Source: Dehalococcoidia bacterium (GTDB lineage Bacteria; Chloroflexota; Dehalococcoidia; Tepidiformales; Tepidiformaceae). From it: a stretch of DNA of 64,000 bases. The stretch spans positions 1 through 64,000 of the forward strand of contig JADLBC010000012.1 in assembly GCA_020847985.1 (NCBI GenBank). Direction: 5' to 3'. The notes under the pieces are model-generated. The model did not search any database, was not told the DNA's origin, and saw only the letters and a list, made by a program, of their open reading frames with translations. Numbering within the stretch: the stretch's first letter is position 1; every line of letters starts with the position of its first letter. A program made the translations under genes and the position numbers. Shown here piece after piece: positions 7,447-17,116 of the stretch.

Positions 7447-9927
7447 TCAGGCGACTTCGCCGACGACTTCGCCCTCGATCGCGCCGTCCCCGGTGCGGGG
7501 AGCCGCCGCGCGCGCGGTGAAGGTGTAGGCGCCGTCCGCGAAATCGACGGTGACCTGCTGGCCACCCTTCACCTCACCGGCGAGGATGTGGCGGGCAAGT
7601 TCGTTTTCGATGCGGCGCTGGACCGTGCGGCGCAGCGGCCGGGCACCGAACTGCGGGTCGTACCCTTCGCGCACGAGTTCGTCCTTCGCGGGCTGGGTGA
7701 GCACGAAGTCGATATCGCGCTCCTCCATGCGCTCGCGGACCTCCTGGGCGAGCAGGTCGACGATCTTCTCAAGCTCTTCGCGGGTGAGGGGTTCGAAGAT
7801 GATGACTTCGTCGATGCGGTTGAGGAACTCGGGCCGGAAGAACTCGCGGAGGGCGTTCTCGACGTTCGCCTTGAGCCGTTCGTAGTCGGTGGCGGTCTCC
7901 TGGCGGCGGGTGAAGCCAAAGGAGGCGCGCTCCTGGGCGCCGGTGCCCAGGTTCGAGGTCATGACGATGACGGTGTTGCGGAAGTCGACGGTGCGGCCGT
8001 GGCCATCGGTCAGGCGGCCGTCGTCGAGGATCTGCAGGAGCGTATTGAAGACGTCCGGGTGGGCCTTTTCGATCTCGTCGAAGAGGATGAGGCTGTAGGG
8101 GCGGCGCCGGATCTGCTCGGTGAGGCCGCCGCCTTCGTCGTACCCGACGTAACCGGGAGGCGAGCCGATCAGGCGGCTGACGGTGTGGCGCTCCTGGAAT
8201 TCGGACATGTCGAGGCGGACCATCGCGTCCTCGTCGTCGAAGAGGTACTGGGCGAGGGACTTCGCGAGTTCCGTCTTCCCGACGCCGGTGGGGCCAAGGA
8301 AGATGAACGACCCGATGGGCCGCGTCGGGTCCTTGAGGCCGGCGCGGGCACGGCGCACGGCATCGGCGACGGCGACGATGGCGCGGTCCTGGCCGATGAC
8401 GCGCTGGTGCAGGTACTCCTCCATCTTGAGGAGCTTTTCGCTCTCCGTTTCCTCGAGCCGGGAGACGGGGATGCCCGTCATCTGGCCGACGAGGGCGGCG
8501 ATGTCCTCGGCCGTGACGGTGAGGTCGATGTGGTGCTCCTTCGCCCATGCCTCGCGGAGGGTGGCGTATTCGGCCTGGAGCTGGAGCACCTGCTGCTTGA
8601 TGCGCGCGGAAGCTTCGTAATCGTCCTTCTGGACGGCGGCATCGGCTTCGTCGGCGAGGGTGTCGAGGCGCTTGCGGATGTCGCGGATGTTATCGGGCTG
8701 CGCCTGCGCATCGATGACGTGCTTGCTTGCGGCTTCGTCGATGAGGTCGATGGCTTTGTCGGGGAGCTGGCGGCCGGTGATGTAGCGGCTGGAGAGGCGG
8801 GCGGCGGCATCGATCGCGTCGTCGGTGATTTCGACCTTGTGGTGCGCTTCGTAGCGGGGGCGCAGGCCGCGAAGGATGGCGATGGTGTCCTCGACGCTGG
8901 GCTCCTCGACGTAGACGGGGGCGAAGCGGCGTTCGAGGGCGGGGTCCTTCTCGATGCGCGTGCGGTACTCGTCGAGGGTGGTGGCGCCGATGGCGTGCAG
9001 TTCGCCGCGGGCGAGGGCGGGCTTCATCAGGTTGGAGGCATCGATAGCGCCCTCGGCGCCGCCCGCGCCCATCACGTTGTGGAGTTCGTCGATGAAGAGG
9101 ATGACCTGGCCGTCGGAGTTCTTGACCTCTTCCATGACGGCCTTGAGGCGCTCTTCGAATTCGCCGCGGAACTTGGAGCCGGCCACGAGCGCGCCCATAT
9201 CGAGGGCGTGGATGCGCTTGTCCTTGAGGTTTTCGGGGACATCGCCGCTGGCGACGCGCTGGGCGAGGCCTTCGACGATGGCCGTCTTGCCGACGCCGGC
9301 CTCACCGATGATGACGGGGTTGTTCTTGGAGCGCCGGTTCAGGATCTGCATGACGCGGCGCACTTCAAGTTCACGGCCGATAACGGGGTCGAGCTTGCCG
9401 TCCTCGGCGAGCTTCGTGAGGTCGGTGGCGTACTTTTCGAGGGACTGGTAGCTGCTTTCGGCGGTGGGGCTGGTCACGCGGGCCTTCCCGCGGATGTCCT
9501 GGAGCGCACGGTAGATGGCCTCCTTGGTGACCTTGAACTCGGCGAGGAGGCGGTTCGCGCCGCTCTCTTCGTTATCGGCGATGGCGATAAGGAGATGCTC
9601 GACGCCGACGTATTCGTCCTTGAGGCGGTCGGCCTCGGCGTTTGCGGTTTCGAGCATGCGGACGACTTCGGGGGTCGTGTAGATCTGGACGACGTCGTAC
9701 TGGAGCTGGGGGAGCCCCTTGAGCACCTGGCCAACGCGGTCGCGAAGGCGGTCGAGGTCGACATCGAGGCGCTGAAGGACCTGCTGTGCGAGGCCGCCCT
9801 TGAGGCCGATGAGTGCGGCGAGGACGTGCGGCACGGCCCACTGGGAATTGCGCTGCTGGCGCACGGTCTGCTGGGATTCGGCGAGCACCTGTTGTGCCTG
9901 CTCGGTGAAACGGTCCTGGCGCATCAT
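7447..9927 (-). CDS. clpC: ATP-dependent Clp protease ATP-binding subunit, ClpC type
   Basis: Hsp100/AAA+ unfoldase, 826 residues: Clp N-domain (1-150), first AAA+ module with Walker A GEAGVGKT at 208-215, a short coiled-coil middle segment (about 410-480), and second AAA+ module with Walker A GPTGVGKT near 550. The short middle domain and the FGF tripeptide (ASFGFT), where ClpP-binding ClpC proteins have VGF/IGF, favour ClpC over the disaggregase ClpB. A full GGAGGTGA precedes the ATG. It is the last gene of the dnaJ-hspR-four-helix-clpC run and is probably HspR-controlled. No clpP is in the window. Confidence 0.88.
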   Translation of the reverse strand: MMRQDRFTEQAQQVLAESQQTVRQQRNSQWAVPHVLAALIGLKGGLAQQVLQRLDVDLDRLRDRVGQVLKGLPQLQYDVVQIYTTPEVVRMLETANAEADRLKDEYVGVEHLLIAIADNEESGANRLLAEFKVTKEAIYRALQDIRGKARVTSPTAESSYQSLEKYATDLTKLAEDGKLDPVIGRELEVRRVMQILNRRSKNNPVIIGEAGVGKTAIVEGLAQRVASGDVPENLKDKRIHALDMGALVAGSKFRGEFEERLKAVMEEVKNSDGQVILFIDELHNVMGAGGAEGAIDASNLMKPALARGELHAIGATTLDEYRTRIEKDPALERRFAPVYVEEPSVEDTIAILRGLRPRYEAHHKVEITDDAIDAAARLSSRYITGRQLPDKAIDLIDEAASKHVIDAQAQPDNIRDIRKRLDTLADEADAAVQKDDYEASARIKQQVLQLQAEYATLREAWAKEHHIDLTVTAEDIAALVGQMTGIPVSRLEETESEKLLKMEEYLHQRVIGQDRAIVAVADAVRRARAGLKDPTRPIGSFIFLGPTGVGKTELAKSLAQYLFDDEDAMVRLDMSEFQERHTVSRLIGSPPGYVGYDEGGGLTEQIRRRPYSLILFDEIEKAHPDVFNTLLQILDDGRLTDGHGRTVDFRNTVIVMTSNLGTGAQERASFGFTRRQETATDYERLKANVENALREFFRPEFLNRIDEVIIFEPLTREELEKIVDLLAQEVRERMEERDIDFVLTQPAKDELVREGYDPQFGARPLRRTVQRRIENELARHILAGEVKGGQQVTVDFADGAYTFTARAAAPRTGDGAIEGEVVGEVA

Positions 9928-9979
9928 GTTGTCACCTCCGGTGAAGAGAAAAGAGAGAAGAGGAAGGAGAAAAGACTGG

Positions 9980-10447
9980 TCAGCGGGCGGGTGTGCGTTG
10001 TTCGGCGACTGACTTCCTTAGTCCCGCGATGATTCGAGAGCATTCGATCGCCTTCATTTGGAGCTGCTCGAATGTTGATTTGTTGATGTAACCGGCGTCG
10101 AAGGCCACGTAGAGCAGCGAGCGCACTTCGCCACAGGAGCCTTTGCTAATGCCGAGCATATGGAAAAATTCATTGCGGCCGCCTCGTTCGTATCCTTCCG
10201 CGATGTTCGACATCACGGAGACCGCGGCGCGCTGAAGCTGGTCGCGAAAGGCGCGCGGCCCGCCGAACTGCGAAGCATCGGCCAGCAGGTTCACCGCGTG
10301 CGCGAGCGCGCGAGCCTTCTGCCACGCAAGCAGGCTCTCAAAACCGGGGCCGCCATACGGCGCCCGCTCCTCTTCCAGGCTCAGTCCCAGGACTTCCAAC
10401 GCCGCATCCAACTCATCATCCATTTCCGGCTCCGGCACTTCTCGCAT
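9980..10447 (-). CDS. Four-helix bundle protein (23S rRNA intervening-sequence protein family)
   Basis: The 155-residue product has an acidic leader of about 40 residues, then the family core: LLAWQKARALAHAVN, a central region with QLQRAAVSVMSNIAEGYERG, and EFFHMLGISKGSCGEV. These match the small four-helix proteins often encoded in 23S rRNA intervening sequences and elsewhere, whose biochemical role is still unclear. The ATG follows AGGAG. It lies 25 bases after hspR and 52 bases before clpC on the same strand, an unusual place for this family, so co-expression under heat shock is likely. Confidence 0.8.
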   Translation of the reverse strand: MREVPEPEMDDELDAALEVLGLSLEEERAPYGGPGFESLLAWQKARALAHAVNLLADASQFGGPRAFRDQLQRAAVSVMSNIAEGYERGGRNEFFHMLGISKGSCGEVRSLLYVAFDAGYINKSTFEQLQMKAIECSRIIAGLRKSVAEQRTPAR

Positions 10448-10472
10448 GCCCTTTTCTCCTTCCTCTTTTCTC

Positions 10473-10832
10473 TTATCTCTCCCCCCGATAGGGGGCCGGC
10501 AGCCTTGTGGCGCGCAGGCGGTCGAGTTCGGCGCGGGTATGCTCGAGTTCGGTGGCGAGGTGGCGGAGCTGTTCGCCCATGCGGAGGATGATTTCGACGC
10601 CGGCGAGGTTGACGCCGAGTTCGTCGATGAGCTTCTTGGCCTGGCGGATGCGGCTGATGTCGTTGTTGGAGTACATGCGGATGTTGCCGGCGGTGCGGCT
10701 CGGTTGGACCAGGCCGGCGTTTTCGTAGTAGCGAAGGGTCTGCTGGTGCATGCCGACGAGGCGGGCGGCGATGGAGATGACGTAGATGGGCTCGTCATCG
10801 TGGAGGCCGTGTCCCTGGTTTGGCGTGGCCAT
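10473..10832 (-). CDS. hspR: MerR-family heat-shock regulator, HspR-like
   Basis: DNA-binding repressor of chaperone genes. The 119-residue product has an N-terminal MerR winged helix: YVISIAARLVGMHQQTLRYYENAGL, then GNIRMYSNNDISRIRQ, and a C-terminal dimerisation coil with no metal-binding cysteines. The phrase ARLVGMHQQTLRYYE and the position directly after dnaJ are characteristic of HspR. AGGAGG stands upstream of the ATG. I did not find a clear HAIR-type operator near dnaJ, so the target site is uncertain. Confidence 0.85.
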   Translation of the reverse strand: MATPNQGHGLHDDEPIYVISIAARLVGMHQQTLRYYENAGLVQPSRTAGNIRMYSNNDISRIRQAKKLIDELGVNLAGVEIILRMGEQLRHLATELEHTRAELDRLRATRLPAPYRGER

Positions 10833-10858
10833 CGTGCGTCACCTCCTCTCCGGGTGTG

Positions 10859-11866
10859 TCAGGCGGTCGCGCCGGCGTGGGCTCGGGCGAGTTCGCGGAG
10901 CTGCTCGTAGAGGGCGCGCTCCTCGGCGCTGAGGCTTTCGGGGAGCGAGACCTTTACACGGGCGAAGAGGTCGCCATGACCGTGGCCGCCGAGCACGGGC
11001 ATGCCCTTGCCGCCGAGGCGGATCTGGCGGCCGTTCTGCGTCAGTTCCGGGATGCGGAGGAGCAGCTTGCGGTCCATCGTCTGGACTTCGACTTCGCCGC
11101 CGAGAATGGCGTCGGCAAGAGGGACGGTGACGTCGGTATAGAGGTCATCGCCTTTGCGTTCGAAGCGCGGGTGCGGGAGAACGGTGACGAGAAGATAGAG
11201 GTCGCCGTTGGCGCCGCCGCCGGCGCCGGGGCGCCCCTCGTTCGCGACGCGGACGCGCGAGCCCGTCTTGACGCCGGCGGGAACCTTCACTTCGAGGCGG
11301 CGTTCTCGGGCCGTGGCGCCGGCGCCGTCGCAGGCGTGGCAGATGGCGCCCGCGACCTCGCCGGTGCCGCCGCAGACCTTGCAGGCATCGCCACCCTGGA
11401 GGCGAACCGTGCGGGTGGTGCCGTGGAAGGCCTCTTCGAGGGAGACCTCGACGGGGGTTTCGATGTCCTGGCCGCGGCGGCGGGCGGGCTGGCCGCGGGG
11501 GCCGCCGCGTTCGCGCCGGAAGAGGTTATCGAAGATGGAGCCGAAGTCGCCCATGTTGGCGGATTCGAAGGTGGCGCCGGGGCCGCCCTGGCGTGCCCAG
11601 CCGCCGGGGGAGGGACGCTTCTGCATCTCCTCGATCTGGTCGGCGTACTCCCAGCGTTCGCCGTACTTGTCGTACTTCTTGCGCTTGTCGGCATCGGAGA
11701 GGACTTCGTAGGCGGCGGTGACTTCCTTGAAGCGGGCCTCGGCGGCCTTGTCGTTGGGGGTGACGTCGGGGTGGTACTTGCGCGCGAGCTTGCGGTACGC
11801 GGAGCGGATGTCCTTATCGGGGGCGCCGCGGGGAACGCCGAGCACGTCGTAGAAGTCCTTCGCCAT
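10859..11866 (-). CDS. dnaJ: DnaJ-type co-chaperone with reduced zinc finger
   Basis: J-domain co-chaperone that stimulates DnaK ATPase, 335 residues. The J domain covers residues 1-70 with HPD at 32-34, followed by a Gly-rich linker, then two C-terminal substrate-binding domains. The zinc-finger region holds only CKVCGGTGE and CHACDGAG (Cys 162/165/176/179), half of the four CxxCxGxG motifs of classical DnaJ, so it is intermediate between DnaJ and CbpA. First gene of the hspR-clpC run. The upstream spacer is shared with the divergent hsp20. No dnaK or grpE is nearby. Confidence 0.88.
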   Translation of the reverse strand: MAKDFYDVLGVPRGAPDKDIRSAYRKLARKYHPDVTPNDKAAEARFKEVTAAYEVLSDADKRKKYDKYGERWEYADQIEEMQKRPSPGGWARQGGPGATFESANMGDFGSIFDNLFRRERGGPRGQPARRRGQDIETPVEVSLEEAFHGTTRTVRLQGGDACKVCGGTGEVAGAICHACDGAGATARERRLEVKVPAGVKTGSRVRVANEGRPGAGGGANGDLYLLVTVLPHPRFERKGDDLYTDVTVPLADAILGGEVEVQTMDRKLLLRIPELTQNGRQIRLGGKGMPVLGGHGHGDLFARVKVSLPESLSAEERALYEQLRELARAHAGATA

Positions 11867-11946
11867 GGAACCACTTTAGCAAGGGGCGGGGAGGCTCACA
11901 ATAGAGGTGGCAGTGAAGAACATTGATAAAGCTTTACTCAGACCTC

Positions 11947-11976
11947 TTGCAACCGCTGCCCGCATCGCCCTACGAT
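11947..11976 (+). promoter_or_regulatory. Candidate promoter of hsp20
   Basis: TTGCAA (11947-11952) and TACGAT (11971-11976) are 18 bases apart and end about 30 bases before the Shine-Dalgarno of hsp20. This is housekeeping-sigma-like. The region 11867-12012 must also carry the divergent dnaJ promoter. Confidence 0.5.
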
Positions 11977-12012
11977 CGTGATCGCCAACAGCACAAAACC
12001 AGGAGGATGAGC

Positions 12013-12480
12013 ATGGCAACGTCGATCACCCGCTGGGACCCCGCCAACGACATCGCGTCGATGCGCGGCATGATGGACCGCCTCTTTGAGGGGTCGTTCG
12101 GCCGCTTCCCGGCGTTCCGGGCAGCGGGCGAAGAACTCGGGGGCGCGGGCCTTGGGCTCGATGTCTTCGAGACGAATGACGCGCTCGTGGTGAAGGCCGC
12201 GATCCCGGGTGTGAACCCGCAGGACCTCGATATCGCCGTCGAGGAAGACGTGCTCACCATCAAGGGTGAGTTCAAGCAGGAAGAGACGAGCGAGGAGAAC
12301 CAGTACCACCGGCGCGAGCTGCGCTACGGCAGCTTCGAGCGGAGCCTGCGGCTCCCGCCCACGGTGGACCCGGAGAAGGCCGAGGCGACCTTCGAGCACG
12401 GGATGCTGAAGCTCGAGATCCCGAAGAAGCCCGAAGCCAAGGCGCGCAGCATCAAGATCACGCCGAAGGGCGTGGTTTAG
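12013..12480 (+). CDS. Small heat-shock protein, Hsp20/alpha-crystallin family
   Basis: ATP-independent holdase chaperone, 155 residues. A variable N-terminus (SITRWDPANDIASMRGMMDRLF) is followed by an alpha-crystallin domain from about residue 45: LDVFETNDALVVKAAIPGV, DLDIAVEEDVLTIKGE, RRELRYGSFERSLRLP, and the C-terminal GMLKLEIPKKPEAK. The ATG at 12013 lies 6 bases after a perfect AGGAGG; the ATG at 12007 would be too close to it. Divergent from dnaJ, so the two may share heat-shock control. Confidence 0.93.
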   Translation: MATSITRWDPANDIASMRGMMDRLFEGSFGRFPAFRAAGEELGGAGLGLDVFETNDALVVKAAIPGVNPQDLDIAVEEDVLTIKGEFKQEETSEENQYHRRELRYGSFERSLRLPPTVDPEKAEATFEHGMLKLEIPKKPEAKARSIKITPKGVV

Positions 12481-12665
12481 CCGTCGGCCGTCGGCTGTCG
12501 GCCGTCGGCGTGACCAGTCGCCGGAGGTGGGTGCCGCCGGCGCGGCACATAAAGAAGGGGAGCAGTTTGCGCTGCTCCCCTTCTTTCGTTGGGGTTTTTA
12601 TCGTCGCCACCGGTTGGCCGACAATGCCTCGCTTCTGGCCACGCCGGCAGCCGACGGCCGACGGC
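12480..12665. repeat. Long terminal inverted repeat filling the hsp20-chemoreceptor spacer
   Basis: A 23-base arm at 12480-12502 (beginning GCCGTCGGCCGTCGGCTGTC) matches the reverse complement of 12643-12665 at 22 of 23 positions. Each arm begins next to the stop codon of its flanking gene, so the pair spans the whole 187-base spacer, with a strong terminator between them. The left arm is itself followed by another GGCCGTCGGC copy. The layout resembles a miniature inverted-repeat element or a REP-type intergenic repeat. It encodes no protein. Confidence 0.6.
12551..12586. terminator. Bidirectional intrinsic terminator
   Basis: Perfect 15-bp stem AAAGAAGGGGAGCAG / CTGCTCCCCTTCTTT with a 6-base loop between the convergent hsp20 and chemoreceptor genes. 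The A-rich 5' foot and T-rich 3' foot let it work on both strands. Confidence 0.85.
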
Positions 12666-12667
12666 CC

Positions 12668-15166
12668 CTACGCCCTATGCCAGCGGCGCTTGCCGGCCCG
12701 GGCGATGGGCTCGGGAGCGGCGTCCGCTGCGGGATCGGTCTCGGGTTCGAGTGCCGATGCGAGGAGCGGGAGTTCGATGAGCTCCGAATCGGCGATGGCG
12801 GCGAGCTGCTCCTCCAGGTCCGCGAGCACGGGGTGCGGGCGCTCGTCGTGGCCCGGGCCGCCCGTGAACCCGAGCACGGCGAACTGCTCGGCGACCGTCA
12901 GTCCGCTGAGCTGAGAGTCCAAACCAGCCGCCGCGAATGGTTCCGACGGGGACCAGGCGCCGGGGACGGCGGCGGCGATAGGTACCTCCGGGGCGTCCAA
13001 CCCCATCGCGGGGACCATGGATTCGAACTCGGCCACGGGCGAGCCGGTGGCTTCGAGGGCGACCGTCGCGGCGGCCGCCATGACCGGTGCGGATTCGAAG
13101 GACGGCTCCGGCGCCGCGGCCTCCGAGCCCTCGATGCGGAAGCGCGAGGTCGAGCGTTCGAGCGACTCGGCGAGGTGGCGCATCTGCGACGCGGTCGCCG
13201 CGAGCTCCTCGGACTGGGCGGTGAGTTCTTCGGTGGAGGCCGAGACCTCCTGGGCCGAGGCGCTGGTCTGTTCGCTGGTGGCCGAGACCTGGAGGATGGC
13301 CTCGTTCACTCGGGAGGTGTCGCCGGCCATGGCGCTGGCGCCGCGCGCGGACTCCTGCGCGCTTTCGACGATTTCGCGGGCGGAGCCGACGATGCGCTCG
13401 GCGCCCGACCCGAGGGATTGGATCTCGGTGGTGATCTTCTCCATCTCGACGGCGGCGAGCTGGACGCTTTCGATGATGCTTTCCAGCGCGGCGCCGGCCT
13501 GCGAGGTGATGCGGCGGCCGGCTTCAACATCCTGCACGCCGGCGGACATCGCTTCGACCGCCTCGCGGGTGCCCGACTGGACCCGGGCGATGAGCGTGGC
13601 GATCTCCTTCGTCGCCTGCGAGGAGCGCTCGGCGAGGCTGCGAACGTTGTCGGCGACGACGGCGAAGCCACGCCCCTGGTCACCAGCGCGCGCTGCCTCG
13701 ATGGCGGCATTGAGGGCGAGGAGGTTGGTCTGGCGGGCGATGTCGTCGATCGTCTTCACGATGACGCCGATCTGCTGGCCGTATTCGCCGAGCTGGTTGA
13801 CGGTGCCGGATGCGCGCTCGACGGCTTCGGCGATGGACTGCATGGAAGCGACGGCCTGGCCGACGGCGCGCTGGCCATCGAGTGCGGCACGGCGGGAGGC
13901 ATCGGCGGCCTTCGCGACCTCTCCAGATGCGAGCACGACATCGCCGATGCGGCTGCCGATGGCGCGCGCTTCTTCCTCGGAGGCGATGGCGGCGTTCGCG
14001 TTCGAGCCGGCGACGGCGGCAAGCTGCTGGCTGCCCGCGGCGACGCGTTCGACATCCTCCGCGGAGCGCTGGGAGAGGGCGGAAAGGGTGGTGGCGGCGC
14101 TCGTGACCTCGGTGATGGAGGCGGCGATCTGGCTGCTCGCCGAGGCCATGGCGTCGCTCGCTTCGCGGAGGTCGCCCGAGGCGGTGAGCACGGCGCCGGC
14201 ATCGCCGCGCACCTGGCCGACGAGGTGGGCAAGCCCGAGCCGCATGCTGTTGTAGCTGACGATGGTGTCTTCGAGCTTCTGCACGGTGCGGTTGATGGCC
14301 CGCGAAGCCTGGCCAATCTCATCGCGCGGAGGGTTGGCGATGAGCGGGGTGCGCGGGCGCACATCGACGGTCAGGTCGCCCTGTTCGACGGCGCGAATGC
14401 CCGCTTCAAGGTCGGTGACGGCTTCGGTTTCGAGGCTGCGGATGCGGGCCACGAGCTGGCGGACATCGCGGCGCAGCTTGATGGAGATGACGAAGGCGAT
14501 GGCGATGCCGAGGAGCACGGCGACGGCGGTCGCACCCATGAGGATGGTGCGCGCGCGCGCGGCACCGGCGCTGGATGCCGCGGCGGCGGCCGTCGCGGCA
14601 TCCTGGTTGCGGCTGATGATGGACGTGAGCTGCGAATTGAGGGCGTCGAGACGGCTGGCGGCGTTGCGCGAAGCCTGCCCCGCCTCCTTCGCCTTGCCCT
14701 GCTCGACGAGGGCGAAGACGGCCTCGCGCTCCGTCGCGACCTGGGCCATGGTGTCCTCGACGGCTTTCCAGCGGTTGCTCTCTTCGGAGCGGGTGATGGT
14801 CAGGCGGTAGGCATCGGCGGCGGTCTTCGCGAGGGCGAGCTCGTCGCGGCCGTGCTTGAGGGGGAATGCGGTGCGGGCGGGGTCGTTGGCGAGTTCGACG
14901 AGGGCGTTCTGTTCGTCCTTCGCGCTGGCGAGGGTGTGAACCGCGACCTGGTTGGCCCAATGCATGCCCATCGTGTTCTGGGCATAGAGGCTGTCGGCGC
15001 GGCCGGCGCTGGCCTGGAGCGCATCGATGGCGACGTAGGCGACGAGCGCGGTGAGGCCGAGCAGCAGGCCAAATCCACCGAGCAGGCGGGTCTGCAGGCT
15101 GAGGTTGCTGAACCAGCGCAAGGAGAGCCAGCCGAGGCCAGGACGTGACGGAACGAAGCGGCGCAT
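12668..15166 (-). CDS. Methyl-accepting chemotaxis protein with extended C-terminus
   Basis: Membrane chemoreceptor, 832 residues. One transmembrane helix near residues 29-50, an extracytoplasmic helical sensor of about 150 residues, a second helix near 208-228, a HAMP-like region with EQGDLTV, then a long signalling coiled coil with the conserved tip [17 protein letters not shown] and [18 protein letters not shown]. After the coil, about 150 residues rich in Ala, Glu and Pro form a non-conserved tail. A paralogue lies at 19696-21684. No che or flagellar genes are in the window. Confidence 0.92.
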   Translation of the reverse strand: MRRFVPSRPGLGWLSLRWFSNLSLQTRLLGGFGLLLGLTALVAYVAIDALQASAGRADSLYAQNTMGMHWANQVAVHTLASAKDEQNALVELANDPARTAFPLKHGRDELALAKTAADAYRLTITRSEESNRWKAVEDTMAQVATEREAVFALVEQGKAKEAGQASRNAASRLDALNSQLTSIISRNQDAATAAAAASSAGAARARTILMGATAVAVLLGIAIAFVISIKLRRDVRQLVARIRSLETEAVTDLEAGIRAVEQGDLTVDVRPRTPLIANPPRDEIGQASRAINRTVQKLEDTIVSYNSMRLGLAHLVGQVRGDAGAVLTASGDLREASDAMASASSQIAASITEVTSAATTLSALSQRSAEDVERVAAGSQQLAAVAGSNANAAIASEEEARAIGSRIGDVVLASGEVAKAADASRRAALDGQRAVGQAVASMQSIAEAVERASGTVNQLGEYGQQIGVIVKTIDDIARQTNLLALNAAIEAARAGDQGRGFAVVADNVRSLAERSSQATKEIATLIARVQSGTREAVEAMSAGVQDVEAGRRITSQAGAALESIIESVQLAAVEMEKITTEIQSLGSGAERIVGSAREIVESAQESARGASAMAGDTSRVNEAILQVSATSEQTSASAQEVSASTEELTAQSEELAATASQMRHLAESLERSTSRFRIEGSEAAAPEPSFESAPVMAAAATVALEATGSPVAEFESMVPAMGLDAPEVPIAAAVPGAWSPSEPFAAAGLDSQLSGLTVAEQFAVLGFTGGPGHDERPHPVLADLEEQLAAIADSELIELPLLASALEPETDPAADAAPEPIARAGKRRWHRA

Positions 15167-15331
15167 AGATTCCCCCGAATCGCACAGGTAGTCGCGTCTA
15201 TATTCGGAAACGCTTTACACGGCACGAATGAGGAAAACCCCTTACCCCAGGGGCGATTTGAGCCAAATAACCACACGTTTTTAGGCCGAAAGACCGTGTG
15301 GAGCGCGTGAACGGCCTCCCCGGCGGCGAAG
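15167..15331 (-). promoter_or_regulatory. Leader/promoter region of the chemoreceptor gene
   Basis: A-T richer than its surroundings. In gene orientation it holds a CCACACG...CGTGTGG hairpin (15269-15299 on the plus strand) and a TATAGA hexamer about 40 bases before the start. The segment CCTCAT...GTGT...TTTCCGAAT resembles one upstream of the second chemoreceptor (CCTCAT...GTGT...TTTTTCGAAT), suggesting shared control. Confidence 0.35.
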
Positions 15332-15342
15332 CTATCGCCGGG
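15319..15342. terminator. Terminator-like hairpin at the end of the peptidase gene
   Basis: CCCGGCG at 15319-15325 pairs with CGCCGGG at 15336-15342 around a 10-base loop. It overlaps the end of the peptidase-like gene. No T-tract is seen. Confidence 0.4.
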
Positions 15343-16927
15343 ACGAACGCGCGAACATCACACACCCGGCGATGGCCATCCCCAGCACCAGCAGCACCGC
15401 CAGCGACCGGAGCACGGCTGTCATGCCGCCGGATTCGGGCTTCCCGCGGAGGATCGCATCGATGTCGTTCTCGGAATCGCCGGAAGAGGGGCAGGCGGTA
15501 CCGGTTGCGGGCACGCGCAGCTGGATGAGGTACGCATCGACGGCGTTATCGACGCAGCGGTCGTTGCCCAGGTAGGCGGTGTGCCCTTCGCCGGCGAAGG
15601 TGAGGAGGACGCCGCTGGAGAGCTGCCGCGCGACCGCCACCCCCCATTCATAGGGGGTCGCCGGGTCGCCGGTGGTGGATACGACGAGGATGGGCGGCGC
15701 GCCGGGCGCCGAGACAGGCCCCGTCGGGTCCGGCAGAGCGGCCCAGTTGGCGCAGGAAAGCCCGAGCGCGACGGCGGCCCCGAAGTGCGGCGAGACGGCG
15801 GCGAAGCGCGCTGCGACCGCGGGGTAGTCCTCCCAGCGGGTGGGGAGCTTCGAAGGGGGCGAATCGACGCAGTTCACGGCGAGGTTCGCTTCGGTGCTGT
15901 TGGTATAGCTGCCATCGGGGAGACGTTCGAGGTACTGGTCGGTGAGTTGCACGAGCTGGGTGCCGTCGCCTGCGAGGGCCGTTTCGATGGCGCGCGTAAG
16001 CGCCGGCCAGGAGTCCCGGGAATAGAGGGGGGTGATGATGCCGAGGAGCGTCTCGCCGGGGCCGGCGGGGCGGTTGGCGCGCCGTGCGGGGATCGGCGCC
16101 GCCTCGGCCTTCGCCAGCAGGTCGTCGATGGCCTGGAGGGGATCGCCGCGGCGAGTGAGGCTGCAGAGGTTCTCGCGGCAGTCGCGGGCGTAGGCATCGA
16201 GGGCGCGTTCGAAGCCGAGGGCCTGGGCGAGCGCGCGGTCATCGGGCGAGAGCGTCAGATCGACGGCGCCATCGAGCACCATCGCGCGGATGCTGGCGGG
16301 GAAGAGCCCGGCATAGACCTGCCCGATCTCGGTGCCGTAGCTGTAGCCAAGGTACGTGAGCTTTTCGTCGCCGATGGCCTCGCGGATGCGGTCGAGGTCG
16401 CGGGCGACGTTGCGGGTGCCGAGATAGGGGAGGATGTCGCCGTACGTCTCGGCGCACTCCTCGGCGAAGCGCCGCGTGAGCGTGGCCAGGTTGTCGAACT
16501 CGGCCGGGGTGTCGGGCGAAGGGTCGGCGGCGGTGAGGGGCACGAGGCTGCCGTGGCAGGAGATGGGGCTGCTGCGGCCCACGCCGCGGGGGTCGAAGCC
16601 GACGATATCGAAGCGGTCGAGGATGCGATCGGGCAGCAGCGAGGTCCATTCGCGCACGAAATCGACGCCGCTGCTGCCCGGCCCGCCGGGGTTCACGACG
16701 AGCGACCCGATGCGCTTCGCGCGGTCGCCCGCGGGGTGGCGGATAAGGGCGATGGTGAGGGCGCCGGGATCCTTGCCGTAGTAATCGAGAGGGACGACGA
16801 GGCTGGCGCACTCGAACCCTTCGCCGCAGTCCTCCCAGGCGAGCGTGGCCGCGCGGGAGGTGGCATGGGGAGACGCGGCGAGGCCACCGAGGAGCGCGAC
16901 GAAGGCAAGGATTAGACCGCGATGCAC
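15332..16927 (-). CDS. Secreted, membrane-anchored alpha/beta hydrolase, tripeptidyl-aminopeptidase-like
   Basis: Serine hydrolase of the proline-iminopeptidase/tripeptidyl aminopeptidase group (SlpD/SlpE type), 531 residues. An N-terminal signal peptide (LILAFVALLGGLAASPHA) precedes the alpha/beta domain with oxyanion motif NPGGPGSSG, DPRGVGRSSP, and nucleophile elbow GYSYGTE. A C-terminal TAP-like domain contains TTGDPATPYEWG (catalytic Asp region) and GEGHTAYLG (His). A final hydrophobic helix followed by RSSRR should anchor it in the membrane with the enzyme outside. It probably trims peptides from outside proteins; the exact specificity is unknown. Confidence 0.85.
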   Translation of the reverse strand: MHRGLILAFVALLGGLAASPHATSRAATLAWEDCGEGFECASLVVPLDYYGKDPGALTIALIRHPAGDRAKRIGSLVVNPGGPGSSGVDFVREWTSLLPDRILDRFDIVGFDPRGVGRSSPISCHGSLVPLTAADPSPDTPAEFDNLATLTRRFAEECAETYGDILPYLGTRNVARDLDRIREAIGDEKLTYLGYSYGTEIGQVYAGLFPASIRAMVLDGAVDLTLSPDDRALAQALGFERALDAYARDCRENLCSLTRRGDPLQAIDDLLAKAEAAPIPARRANRPAGPGETLLGIITPLYSRDSWPALTRAIETALAGDGTQLVQLTDQYLERLPDGSYTNSTEANLAVNCVDSPPSKLPTRWEDYPAVAARFAAVSPHFGAAVALGLSCANWAALPDPTGPVSAPGAPPILVVSTTGDPATPYEWGVAVARQLSSGVLLTFAGEGHTAYLGNDRCVDNAVDAYLIQLRVPATGTACPSSGDSENDIDAILRGKPESGGMTAVLRSLAVLLVLGMAIAGCVMFARSSRR

Positions 16928-17116
16928 GGCCTATCGATACCACATTGGGGGGCAACGTGGCGGGCGGTGAAGGAACGTGCCGATCCTGATGACACGCTCC
17001 CGGGGGTTTTGCTACCGTGTCGATGGCTCTCTCGTTATCGGCCTCACGGCGAGGCTTTTATTGTCACCGGTGCTCGATGACCGAAGGGATCCAGGAAATT
17101 TTAGGGAGGTCGTCGG

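Noticed and set aside
7588-10032. Plus-strand open frame of about 810 codons opposite clpC
   Set aside because: Shadow of clpC; Gly/Asp/Ala-rich with no start signals.
11867-12012. HAIR-type HspR operator between dnaJ and hsp20
   Set aside because: No CTTGAGT-N7-ACTCAAG match could be found by eye; only weak fragments are present.
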